Origin: UMGS1484 sp045661365
GTDB taxonomy: Bacteria > Bacillota > Clostridia > Oscillospirales > Acutalibacteraceae
Assembly (NCBI GenBank): GCA_045661365.1
Contig: JAZRFL010000178.1
Span: 1 to 15,260 of the forward strand
Reading direction: 5' to 3'
Length of the DNA stretch: 15,260 bases
Below, in pieces: positions 7,001-13,388 of this stretch. Every line of letters starts with the position of its first letter. The first letter of the stretch is position 1. The notes below the pieces were generated by a model that was given only the letters and a program-made list of their open reading frames with translations, ran no database searches and was not told the DNA's origin. A program made the translations under genes and the position numbers.

Positions 7001-10000
7001 ATGCAAACTTTGCTCAATATGTGAACGATTTGAAACTTGGCGAATGGAACCACGTTGTAATTCCGTTGGATACCAACGCCAAAAACGTTAAGAACTTGAA
7101 ACTGTATTGGGAAAATGCCGTTACCATTACCGGCGAAAATCCCTACGTTCTGTTCGACGACTTCCGTCTGCTTAACGAAGCCGCTTTGGCAATCGATACC
7201 GAACGTACCGCCGCTAAAGCTGTTATCGCTCAAATCGCTACTTTGGATGCCGCTAATGATGCTGCTATCGCCGCCGCTGACGAAGCATACAAAGCTTTGA
7301 CCGAAGCACAACAAGCTTATGTAACCAACTACAGCGTTATCGCTGACATTTTGGCTACCAAAGCCGCCGCTAAAGACGTGGTTGACGCTATCAACGGACT
7401 GAAAGGCAATGTCTTCATGTTCAATGATTGCAACAACAACAATGACGAAGGCGGTACCGAAATCATTGCTAACTACAACTCCGGTGCTTTGGATAAAGAA
7501 ATCACCGCCGAAGGTTATGCCAAGTTCAGCTTGAAAGCCGCCGGCGCTCCCGACTTCCCCATGACCTTCCGCAACGGTACCGGTGTGGTTGCTGCTGATT
7601 ACAGCGAATTGGTATTCGATATCTTCGTTTCCGAAGGTATGGAAATTGTTACCGGTTCTTGGGGTAACACCCACTATCAAACCGGTTTCGGTGGCATCGA
7701 CGAAAACAAGGTTGACTCCATCGGTTTGGCTCCTGCTTTTGAAAAATTGGTACCCGGTCAATGGAACACCGTTCGTCTGACCGCTTCTACCAAAACCGAT
7801 CTGATCAAACAAATCACCCTGCGTCCCTTCAAAATCTTCAAAGGCGATGCCGGTGATTATGTATTGATCGATAACATTCGTTTCGAATCTGTAAACGAAA
7901 TCACCTATGCTGACAAAGCCGCCGTTGCTGCTGTAAAAGAAGCTTACGATGCTTTGTCCGACGCCGGTAAAGCTCTGGTAACCAACGTTGCCGATTTGGA
8001 CGAATTGGTTGCCTACATGACCGCTCAAGAAACTGCCGCCGCAGACGTGATCAATGCGATCAACGCTTTGCCCGCAGTAGAAGAATTGACCATTGACGAT
8101 CAAGCCGCTTTGAACGCTGCCGACGCTGCTTTGAATGCTCTGGAAGCTGACACCAAAGCCGCTTTGGTTGCCGCTGAATTGATCGAAAAAGTTGACGCTT
8201 TGAAAGCTCAAATGCAAGTATTGATCGAATCCACCGATGTTGGCGCTCTGTGCAAACCCGTTGCTGATGCGATCGATGCTTTGCCCGCAGTGGATGCTGT
8301 TCGTGCTTCTGACGAAGCCGCTATCAATTCCGCTCTGGAATTGTACAACGCTTTGAGCGACGAAGCCAAGACCTACATGGCCGAAAACTATGCCGCTCAA
8401 GTGGAAAAATTGAATGCTGTAGTTGCTGAATTGGCCAACGAAAAACAATTCGAAGTCGATGCTCAAGCTATTATTGAAGCAATCGCCGCTTTGCCCGAAA
8501 CCGTTAAGGTTGCTGACGAAGAAGCTGTAAATGCCGCCAAAGCCGCATTTGACGCTGCTTCTGCCGACGTTCAATACTACGTAACCAATAAAGCTGTTTT
8601 GGATGCCGCTGTTGCTGCTTTGGCTACTGACAAAGCTGACAAAGCCGCTGCTGATGCTTTGAACGAAAAACTTGCCTTCTTGCTGGAAATCGACAAGGTT
8701 TTGGAAGAAGACGTTGAATGGATCCAAGGCATGTATGCTGAATACGTTGCTTTGAATGCCAACGCAAAAGCCTACATTCCCGAAGAAAGCGTAAAAGCTT
8801 TGGAAGAAGCTTACGATGCTTCCAGAATGTTTGGCCCCATCGATGTACAATTCCGTGCATTCGAAAAATTCGGTGCCGACGCCGCTAAAGACGGTACTGC
8901 CGGTCGCGAAGCTTCTAAATTCGGCAAAGATACCAAGCAACCCATTGAAGGTAAGTCTAGCTTGGCTATTAGCTGGGATAAAGCTACCACCAACAACGAA
9001 TTCCACATGTTCATTTACCACTACAACCAAGGTCAAGTTGGCGACGGTCCCCAATGGGCAACCGATACCTTCGCCGGTGAAGGTTCTTGGGAAGTTCCCT
9101 GCCCCAGCGCTTCTAAGGGTACCTTGAGTCTGGTATTTGACATGTACGTTTCTAACGCTGCTGCACTGCGCAACGCTTCCGGCGACTGCGGCTTTGGCTT
9201 CGACGCTGAAACTCCCAACGCTTGGGGTGGCGGTGGCCAAGGTGGCGGCGCCAACAAAGCTGTTTTGATGGCTGCTTTCGATGCCGCTAACGGTGGCGCA
9301 GGCCTGAAAGACGGTTGGAACCAAGTAATTCTGCCCTTGGGCATGAACAAAAACTATGCAGGCAAAGTTTTGACTGTATACGATATGCGCTTCTACTTCA
9401 TTGGCGTGAACATCACCGACGGTTTCACCGTAAAATTGGATGATATCCGCTTCATGAACCAAGAAGCTATCGAAACCATTCTGCCCGGTCGCACCGCTGC
9501 CAAACAAGTAACCATGGCTATCTATGACCTGGCTGAAGATTACACCTATGAAGAAGGCGTAAAAATTGCCGCTGCATACAATGCTTTGGCTGACGAAAAC
9601 AAAGAATTGGTAATCGGCTTCGAAGCTTTTGTTGCTGATTTCATGACCAAATTCGAAGCTCAAATCCAAGCTGACATTGCCGCTGCTGCAGAAGTTGACG
9701 AAAAAATCGCCGCTTTGACCAGCGCTGTAACCATGTTCAACGATTGCGACACCATGGTTCACGAAAGCGGTCTGGAACTGTTCGCCAACCTGAACTCCGG
9801 TGGTGACAACAAGTCTCTCGCCGAAGGTCAAGGTGTTGACGGTGGTAACGCCGCTAAGTTCACCAAGAAAGCCGCCGGTGCTTCTGAATTCAACGAAGTA
9901 TTCCGTGTAGCTGAACCCATCGACTTTACCGGTGCCGAAACCCTCGAATTTGACCTGTTCATTTCCGAAGGTATGACCATCACTCCCGGTTGGTCTCCCG

Positions 10001-10986
10001 TATACCTGCAATCCGGTCACTACAACGATAACGATAGTGACAAGATTGCCAGCATCGACATGAAAGACATGATGGGCGACTGGAAAGTCGGCGAATGGAA
10101 CCACGTGGTAATCTCCTTGGATTCTGTTCCCGATATGGTGAGAACCAAATTGGCTCAAATCTGTATCCGCTTGTACAACACCCTCTCCGGTGAAGCAGGC
10201 GAATATATCATGATCGACAACATCGTTATGGCCGGCGAAAAAGCCATCACCTTGGAAGACAAAGCCAATGTAGAAGCTGCTCGCGCCGCTTACGACGCTT
10301 TGACCGATGCTCAAAAATCCTACGTTGCTAACGTAGCTGCTTTGGAAGCTGCTGAAGCTACCATTGCTGAATTGGAAAAAGCCGCTCAAGAAGCCGCCGA
10401 TAAAGAAGCCGCCGCTGCTGTGGACGCTATTATCGCCGAACTGCCCGCAGAAATTGCTTTGGAAAACAAAGCTGCTGTGGAAGCTGCTCGTACCGCTTAT
10501 GATGCTTTGACCGATGCTCAAAAAGCTTTCGTTGAAGGTTTGGCTACTTTGGAAGCCGCCGAAGGTGTTATCGCCGCTTTGGAAAAAGCCGCTGCTGACA
10601 AAGCCGCCGCAGAAGCTGTGGACGCTTTGATCGAAGCCTTCCCCGAAACCGTAACTCCTGCCGATGCAGAAGCTGTAAACGCTGCGAAAGCCGCTTACGA
10701 TGCCTTGACCGAAGAACAAAAAGCTTTGGTTAAAGCTGAAAACGTAACCGCTTTGGAAGCTGCTCTCGAAGCCATTGTTGCTCCTCAATACAAATTGGGT
10801 GACGTTGATGGTGACGATGCAATCGGCGCTGCTGACGCTCTGGAAGTTTTGAAATCCATTGTTGGTAAAGTCACCTTGACCGAAACTCAAATTTTGGCCG
10901 CTGACGTTAACAAAGATGGCAACGTAAATGCCGAAGACGCCCTTGAAATCCTCAAGGAAGTTGTTGGCAAAGACAACTGCTTCTAA
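4072..10986 (+). CDS. Giant secreted multimodular protein with CBM9-like domain, six repeated beta modules, helical spacers and C-terminal type I dockerin
   Basis: This is a 2304-residue exported protein. Modules in order, with approximate residues: Sec signal peptide 1-28 (MQKLFKRSLALVLSI..., cleavage after SFA-A); N-terminal beta domain 30-200; beta module B1 203-382; Pro/Glu linker 383-399; CBM9-like domain 400-582; second PEEPEVPE linker; B2 592-802; helical repeat 803-864; B3 865-1043; helical repeat 1045-1113; B4 1114-1279; four or five helical repeats 1282-1585; B5 1586-1806; helical 1808-1885; B6 1886-2063; three helical repeats 2064-2239; dockerin 2240-2304. The B modules share FDxYxS, then GxWNxVxxxL, then hDDhR at the end, like jelly-roll carbohydrate-binding domains. 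No glycosidase, esterase, peptidase or cohesin motif was found. The dockerin predicts attachment to a cohesin-bearing scaffold (established for the family), and a glycan- or surface-binding role for the modules is inference. The ATG has a consensus AGGAGG 8 bases upstream. Codon use is extremely biased: after 4779 no TTA, CTA or TCA codon occurs. Confidence 0.9.
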   Translation: MQKLFKRSLALVLSIMMVVTMFSGMSFAAEPLEPFTEWTAGTSGILHIGVAGAQEGDANYADMRYFAQEFVPEKDIVTGVQLGMILTGGTAKMHIEIRKDVNGEAIYTTEVPFHSKGNLTAMYEFGFNQEVAVTPGEVYYIVYYLAARDAGNVCVVVGSDVGSGNATHPLYTYQVSNGGDVTFDASARYLVANFGLITTPGMNMLVRDNDAFIGGTFHIDGFHGLRADTEVKTEGLASMLGGWSGIDVTADNQVKAHACFSIPYGGISFANAKYFVFDLYLDGVDINAHDGVRFGNETTWSSIFAENNSAEFKQYLNDNTKEGWNTIVVPLPTTEQWATKNVQNIWFAGDRDDSFILSKNDAIMGFDNFRIMDEKGYQAFLNPEEPEEPEVPEEPDGSAPVVDGEKDEFYTDAKSMTVTSAFAGVGAGATENTTQATIKTYYTWDDAYNYVYMEISEPGYANTTQNMDVVYYVNQPNVAGYFFQNAGGGYIQWNIAQGVDSATSAGSTLMPAEKAGYIDGATGQTRRYEFKFDRDPASPGFFVSPVVYGSASYVVGYHAFYSTNGHFVKYEDESTWAYTDVKPEEPEVPEKVILDESLFNLDAVKGLTGTRAGITVADNKNFTEGNGSHYITLGDSNVANFEIIPYGTNESGSNDVTNTRDISKFINEDGEFYITFDMYVSDPSIVTKQRFMFGMGCYIDGKYTKIEAGCMALNANTQDGKNATWADFGLTDGVKAGWNKLAIKMDCSDDSKYLEGADPTRWDATKFRFIRFMADGFTANAANQIRFDDVRIMTVDAYEANFAARNAAKDVVIAINGLSKDATATDEAVVAIKEAYAALSDEQKAMVSNYSVIENMETAVEPLDMQLHAMDKIDMQIIAAGNTATNGVQGKIVTNNYVEGKGAHFSNWAGKEIGAVEKMYLSLTNLPNVDFSVADYLAFDIFVNDVTPKWTNGANDINLQLGSAADWGSSDLFTYGNANFAQYVNDLKLGEWNHVVIPLDTNAKNVKNLKLYWENAVTITGENPYVLFDDFRLLNEAALAIDTERTAAKAVIAQIATLDAANDAAIAAADEAYKALTEAQQAYVTNYSVIADILATKAAAKDVVDAINGLKGNVFMFNDCNNNNDEGGTEIIANYNSGALDKEITAEGYAKFSLKAAGAPDFPMTFRNGTGVVAADYSELVFDIFVSEGMEIVTGSWGNTHYQTGFGGIDENKVDSIGLAPAFEKLVPGQWNTVRLTASTKTDLIKQITLRPFKIFKGDAGDYVLIDNIRFESVNEITYADKAAVAAVKEAYDALSDAGKALVTNVADLDELVAYMTAQETAAADVINAINALPAVEELTIDDQAALNAADAALNALEADTKAALVAAELIEKVDALKAQMQVLIESTDVGALCKPVADAIDALPAVDAVRASDEAAINSALELYNALSDEAKTYMAENYAAQVEKLNAVVAELANEKQFEVDAQAIIEAIAALPETVKVADEEAVNAAKAAFDAASADVQYYVTNKAVLDAAVAALATDKADKAAADALNEKLAFLLEIDKVLEEDVEWIQGMYAEYVALNANAKAYIPEESVKALEEAYDASRMFGPIDVQFRAFEKFGADAAKDGTAGREASKFGKDTKQPIEGKSSLAISWDKATTNNEFHMFIYHYNQGQVGDGPQWATDTFAGEGSWEVPCPSASKGTLSLVFDMYVSNAAALRNASGDCGFGFDAETPNAWGGGGQGGGANKAVLMAAFDAANGGAGLKDGWNQVILPLGMNKNYAGKVLTVYDMRFYFIGVNITDGFTVKLDDIRFMNQEAIETILPGRTAAKQVTMAIYDLAEDYTYEEGVKIAAAYNALADENKELVIGFEAFVADFMTKFEAQIQADIAAAAEVDEKIAALTSAVTMFNDCDTMVHESGLELFANLNSGGDNKSLAEGQGVDGGNAAKFTKKAAGASEFNEVFRVAEPIDFTGAETLEFDLFISEGMTITPGWSPVYLQSGHYNDNDSDKIASIDMKDMMGDWKVGEWNHVVISLDSVPDMVRTKLAQICIRLYNTLSGEAGEYIMIDNIVMAGEKAITLEDKANVEAARAAYDALTDAQKSYVANVAALEAAEATIAELEKAAQEAADKEAAAAVDAIIAELPAEIALENKAAVEAARTAYDALTDAQKAFVEGLATLEAAEGVIAALEKAAADKAAAEAVDALIEAFPETVTPADAEAVNAAKAAYDALTEEQKALVKAENVTALEAALEAIVAPQYKLGDVDGDDAIGAADALEVLKSIVGKVTLTETQILAADVNKDGNVNAEDALEILKEVVGKDNCF
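5269..5820 (+). other. CBM9-like domain within the giant protein
   Basis: Residues about 400-582 begin PVVDGEKDEFYTDA, the start typical of the CBM9/DOMON-like family (P-x-hDG-xxDxxYxxA). Next come a strand pair with WDDAYNYVYMEIS and a later segment RRYEFKFDR ... GYHAFYS. Family members bind ends of polysaccharides or other ligands in secreted enzymes. It is flanked by Pro/Glu linkers on both sides, as expected for an independently folding unit. The assignment is by motif reading only; a remote beta-sandwich of another family is possible. Confidence 0.6.
7915..8826 (+). repeat. Long alanine-rich helical repeat block inside the giant protein
   Basis: Residues about 1282-1585 contain consecutive helical units with the pattern AxxAYDALSxxxKxxVxN, then a variable heptad-like helix, then INALPxV. 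Examples are AYDALSDAGKALVTN, AAINSALELYNALSDEAK and FDAASADVQYYVTN. The pattern suggests small two- or three-helix bundles acting as spacers between B4 and B5. They resemble FIVAR/GA-type surface repeats in composition, but I cannot assign the family. The block is entirely coding; the units are diverged in DNA sequence. Confidence 0.65.
10261..10788 (+). repeat. Three C-terminal helical repeats preceding the dockerin
   Basis: Three units carry AYDALTDAQKSYV, AYDALTDAQKAFV and AYDALTEEQKALV (starting near residues 2073, 2142 and 2208), a spacing of 66-69 residues. The first two remain very similar in DNA: 10270-10317 and 10477-10524 differ at only a few positions. This indicates recent duplication compared with the more diverged internal units. 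Confidence 0.75.
10789..10983 (+). other. Type I dockerin domain at the C-terminus of the giant protein
   Basis: Residues 2240-2304 contain two EF-hand-like calcium loops, each followed by a helix: DVDGDDAIGAAD (2244-2255) with ALEVLKSIVGK, and DVNKDGNVNAED (2278-2289) with ALEILKEVVGK. Calcium ligands at loop positions 1, 3, 5 and 12 are present in both (D, D, D, D and D, N, D, D). The two-fold symmetry is the hallmark of type I dockerins that bind cohesins. The protein ends 6 residues after the second helix, with CF at its C-terminus. Confidence 0.93.
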
Positions 10987-11020
10987 GCAAATCTTAAACT
11001 TGTAAAAGTTTAACCTAAAT

Positions 11021-11051
11021 AAGGGCGGTACCCACAAGGTGCCGCCCTTTT
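11021..11051 (+). terminator. Rho-independent terminator of the giant dockerin gene
   Basis: A 12-bp stem runs AAGGGCGGTACC (11021-11032) against GGTGCCGCCCTT (11038-11049), with one G-T pair and loop CACAA. It is followed by further T residues (the T-run is 11048-11051). It starts about 35 bases after the TAA stop. Confidence 0.85.
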
Positions 11052-11064
11052 CATAAGGGTATAC

Positions 11065-11109
11065 TTGGGTGTCTTTTGGTGAAAAGACATCCAAATATGT
11101 TTTTATAAT
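11065..11109 (+). promoter_or_regulatory. 13-bp inverted repeat and possible -10 box upstream of the DUF2148 operon
   Basis: TTGGGTGTCTTTT (11065-11077) and AAAAGACATCCAA (11082-11094) form a near-perfect hairpin (one G-T pair, loop GGTG). A TATAAT hexamer follows at 11104-11109, 27 bases before the ATG at 11136. No good -35 box lies at the right distance; the right arm occupies that place. The element could be a repressor or activator operator, or a second terminator, since T residues follow the stem. Confidence 0.45.
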
Positions 11110-11135
11110 CAATTGAACAAAAAGGATGATGAATC

Positions 11136-11675
11136 ATGATTTACCATAGCAAACAAATGGAAGAATCGGCTTTGCTTGCCACCGCCGCCGCCATGTGTGC
11201 TGCCGCTCGTACTGCCCCCAAAGGCAAAGGCATTGATACCATTGAAACCTTGGTGCTGACAGGGGAAGAAAAGGATGCCTTGGCAGACAAAATGGACGAA
11301 ATCGCTCGCCGTGAATTTGGTGGCGACCCGAACTGTTGGTATTTTCGTGATGCAAGCAACCTGCGTACCGCCGATGCGGTGGTGCTCATTGGGGTGCGAC
11401 CTTCTCACCGTAAAATCCCCTTCTGTTCTTTTTGTGGTTTCGAAAATTGCGATGCTTGTCAAAATGCAGGGGGCAACTGCTTTTTCGCAGGCATTGACTT
11501 GGGTATTGCCATTGGCTCGGCAGTCGCCGTTGCCGCCGATGCAAGGGTAGACAACCGCATTATGTTCTCCATTGGCAAAGCCGCCGCCGAAATGGGTTAC
11601 GTAGAAGGGGACGTTTTGTGGAACGGAATCCCCTTGTCTATTAGCGGCAAAAGCCCATTCTTTGACCGAAAGTAA
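11136..11675 (+). CDS. DUF2148 ferredoxin-like (Fe-S) protein
   Basis: The 179-residue cytosolic protein matches the DUF2148 family (annotated as an uncharacterised protein with a ferredoxin domain). The N-terminus CAAARTAPKGKGIDTIE is characteristic. Residues 97-108, CSFCGFENCDAC, give a C-x2-C-x4-C-x2-C set (C97, C100, C105, C108) able to hold an iron-sulfur cluster, with C115 close behind. A Gly/Ala-rich helix (IDLGIAIGSAVAVAAD) and the ending GYVEGDVLWNGIPLSISGKS are also typical. The length is usual for the family, and the function is unknown. An AAAGGA site lies 9 bases before the ATG. The next gene starts 12 bases after the stop, so both form an operon. The family name is from memory of conserved motifs. 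Confidence 0.85.
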   Translation: MIYHSKQMEESALLATAAAMCAAARTAPKGKGIDTIETLVLTGEEKDALADKMDEIARREFGGDPNCWYFRDASNLRTADAVVLIGVRPSHRKIPFCSFCGFENCDACQNAGGNCFFAGIDLGIAIGSAVAVAADARVDNRIMFSIGKAAAEMGYVEGDVLWNGIPLSISGKSPFFDRK

Positions 11676-11687
11676 GAGGTACACCCC

Positions 11688-12590
11688 ATGAAACAACGTG
11701 TTGAACAATTTATTGAGGCTTTAACCGAAGCCGATTGTGGGGTAGAGGGGGTTTGCTTGTACCAAAAGGGCGAAATCACCTTGAATCACCGCTTTGTTCC
11801 GCCGCAAGAACGGATGATTTATTCCCACACCAAAAGCTTTGTGTCTACCGCCGCAGGCATGGCGGTGGACGAAGGCAAACTCCAACTTGACACCCGTTTG
11901 ATGGATTTGTTTCCTGAATATGCCTCGGTGGTGACCGATGAACGAGTATACCAAATCACCCTGCGGGATCTGCTGACCATGAGCTCGGGGTTTGGCGGCT
12001 CGTTTTTAATGCACGAGGGCCGCCGAAGGGGAGAAGGCTTTCCCGATTACCTTGCCTATATGTTGGCGAAACCTGTTGTGCATACCCCCGGTGAACGTTT
12101 TGTATATTCCAACGCCGACACCCATTTGGTGGGGTGCATGGTACAGCGGGCGGTGGGCGAACCTTTAATCGCCTATTTGTACCGCAAACTGTTTGCCCCC
12201 ATGGGCATTGGCTACCCTGCATGGGAATGTGACCCAAACGGTACGGGTTTCGGGGGAAGCGGGTTGTATCTTACTTTAGAAAACATGGCCAAATTGGGCG
12301 TTTTGTATTTGCAAGACGGCATTTGGCAGGGTCAGCGTTTGCTTTCTCACGATTGGGTGACCATGGCAGGCACCAAACAGATTGCCACGGGTGCAGACAG
12401 TCTGTGGGGCGGTGGTTACGGATTTCAGTTCTGGACCATAGGACAGCAAGAGGGTGCTTTTCGTGCCGACGGGGCATACGGTCAGTTTTCGCTGATTTTG
12501 CCAAAAAGCAACTGCGTGGTGGGCATTCAGTCCAGCGAGCAAAGCAACTCAGGCAAAATCGCTTCGCTGATTGTAGAATATTTGGTATAA
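11688..12590 (+). CDS. Serine hydrolase of the beta-lactamase (class C / penicillin-binding-protein-like) family
   Basis: This 300-residue protein carries the catalytic SxxK motif as S46-H-T-K49, inside YSHTKSFVSTAAGMAVDEGKL. The second motif YxN is Y140-S-N142 (FVYSNADTHLVGCM). The third-motif region near the C-terminus reads FRADGAYGQFSLILP, a G-x-x-G-Q form seen in esterase-like members instead of KTG. LRDLLTMSSGFGG is another family hallmark. There is no signal peptide or membrane helix, so it appears cytosolic. That argues against a role in beta-lactam resistance or wall synthesis and for an esterase or peptidase activity, as in EstB-like proteins. It is somewhat shorter than typical members (about 350-400). 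It follows the DUF2148 gene by 12 bases with a GAGG site (11676-11679), so it is co-transcribed. The substrate is unknown. Confidence 0.88.
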   Translation: MKQRVEQFIEALTEADCGVEGVCLYQKGEITLNHRFVPPQERMIYSHTKSFVSTAAGMAVDEGKLQLDTRLMDLFPEYASVVTDERVYQITLRDLLTMSSGFGGSFLMHEGRRRGEGFPDYLAYMLAKPVVHTPGERFVYSNADTHLVGCMVQRAVGEPLIAYLYRKLFAPMGIGYPAWECDPNGTGFGGSGLYLTLENMAKLGVLYLQDGIWQGQRLLSHDWVTMAGTKQIATGADSLWGGGYGFQFWTIGQQEGAFRADGAYGQFSLILPKSNCVVGIQSSEQSNSGKIASLIVEYLV

Positions 12591-12625
12591 AAAACTCCGA
12601 TGAACAAATCGTTCATCGGAGTTTT
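12591..12625. terminator. Bidirectional terminator between convergent genes
   Basis: A perfect 15-bp stem AAAACTCCGATGAAC (12591-12605) / GTTCATCGGAGTTTT (12611-12625) has the loop AAATC. T-rich tails lie on both sides when read in each direction. It begins directly after the TAA of the serine hydrolase gene and ends 5 bases before the stop of the minus-strand esterase gene, so it serves both. Confidence 0.9.
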
Positions 12626-12629
12626 GCTT

Positions 12630-13331
12630 TTATTTGGTTTGGTTAAACAGCCAAAGAATGTTGTTTAGGTTGGCATAGACGGGAGTCCATGCGCCGTGTC
12701 CCCCTTGTGGGAATTCGGTGTAAAGGGTTTGATGATTTGCATTCTTTTGAATGGCCTCAACAATGGCTCGGCTTGCCTTGGGCGGTACAATGTTGTCATC
12801 GGCACAATGGCAGGTGCGAATGGGCAACCCTGCCAACACTTCGGCTTTGTCTAACGGACCGCCGCCGCAAACGGGAATCCCTGCGGCAAATAGGTCGGAA
12901 TGCTCGGCAAGCATACGCCAAGTGGCAAATCCCCCCATAGAGAGCCCCGTAATGTAAATGCGGTTGCGATCAATGGGTAAGGTGGCAAGCAGGTGTTCAA
13001 TCAGTTGTTCCACCGCTTCAAAAGCAGGGGAGAGAGGGGCACTCTCGCTTTGGTAACTGCCTTTGTCCCAGCTGTATTCCACCCAACGCATGGTTTCGGG
13101 ACATTGGGGCATAACAGTAACAGCTTGCAAAGCGGGACTGTTTTCATGATTGAATATGGGCAAAAAATAGCCGATTTGCGCTTGGTTGTCGGTGCCCCGT
13201 TCCCCTGCGCCGTGCATACAGATCAGCAATGGGAACGTCCCTTCTCCTTGGGGTATGCGAATGCGGTAGGGAAGCGGAAATCCGTTTGAATCGGTGTAAA
13301 TTTTTGGTTCGAAATCTTGATGGGTAATCAT
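12630..13331 (-). CDS. Alpha/beta-hydrolase, esterase/predicted peptidase (phospholipase/carboxylesterase-like)
   Basis: The 233-residue protein has the full alpha/beta-hydrolase signature: oxyanion-hole motif MHGAGERG (39-46), nucleophile elbow GLSMGG with S131, acid D179 in CADDNIVPP and the histidine H212 in GGHGAWTPVY. The set fits the predicted-peptidase/phospholipase-carboxylesterase group (poly(3-hydroxybutyrate) depolymerase-like fold) that includes feruloyl and acetyl esterases. There is no signal peptide, so it is probably cytosolic. The length is typical of single-domain members. The ATG has AAGGAG 9 bases upstream on its strand. Its promoter is back to back with that of the next gene. 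The substrate is unknown; a short acyl ester of a carbohydrate would fit the family. Confidence 0.87.
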   Translation of the reverse strand: MITHQDFEPKIYTDSNGFPLPYRIRIPQGEGTFPLLICMHGAGERGTDNQAQIGYFLPIFNHENSPALQAVTVMPQCPETMRWVEYSWDKGSYQSESAPLSPAFEAVEQLIEHLLATLPIDRNRIYITGLSMGGFATWRMLAEHSDLFAAGIPVCGGGPLDKAEVLAGLPIRTCHCADDNIVPPKASRAIVEAIQKNANHQTLYTEFPQGGHGAWTPVYANLNNILWLFNQTK

Positions 13332-13354
13332 GATACAACACTCCTTGTAGACTC

Positions 13355-13383
13355 AGTTTATCATACCCTACGGTTGGTTGCAA
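13355..13383 (-). promoter_or_regulatory. Promoter of the esterase gene
   Basis: Read on the minus strand, TTGCAA (13383-13378) and TAAACT (13360-13355) are spaced by 17 bases. The ribosome binding site AAGGAG (13346-13341) follows 8 bases later. TATGAT at 13366-13361 is a competing -10 candidate with poorer spacing. Confidence 0.5.
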
Positions 13384-13388
13384 GGCAT

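Noticed and set aside
4777..11112. A 2111-residue open frame on the minus strand opposite the giant gene
   Set aside because: Its codons are exactly in register with the sense codons. It is open only because the sense gene lacks TTA, CTA and TCA; it begins at the first sense TTA (4777). There is no ribosome binding site, and the translated product is of low complexity and unlike known proteins.
11688..12590. Antibiotic-resistance beta-lactamase
   Set aside because: The protein lacks a signal peptide and a canonical KTG motif; SxxK and YxN alone define the wider serine hydrolase family.
12689..13289. Plus-strand open frames inside the esterase gene
   Set aside because: They are shadows of the minus-strand gene, whose catalytic motifs and ribosome binding site are complete.
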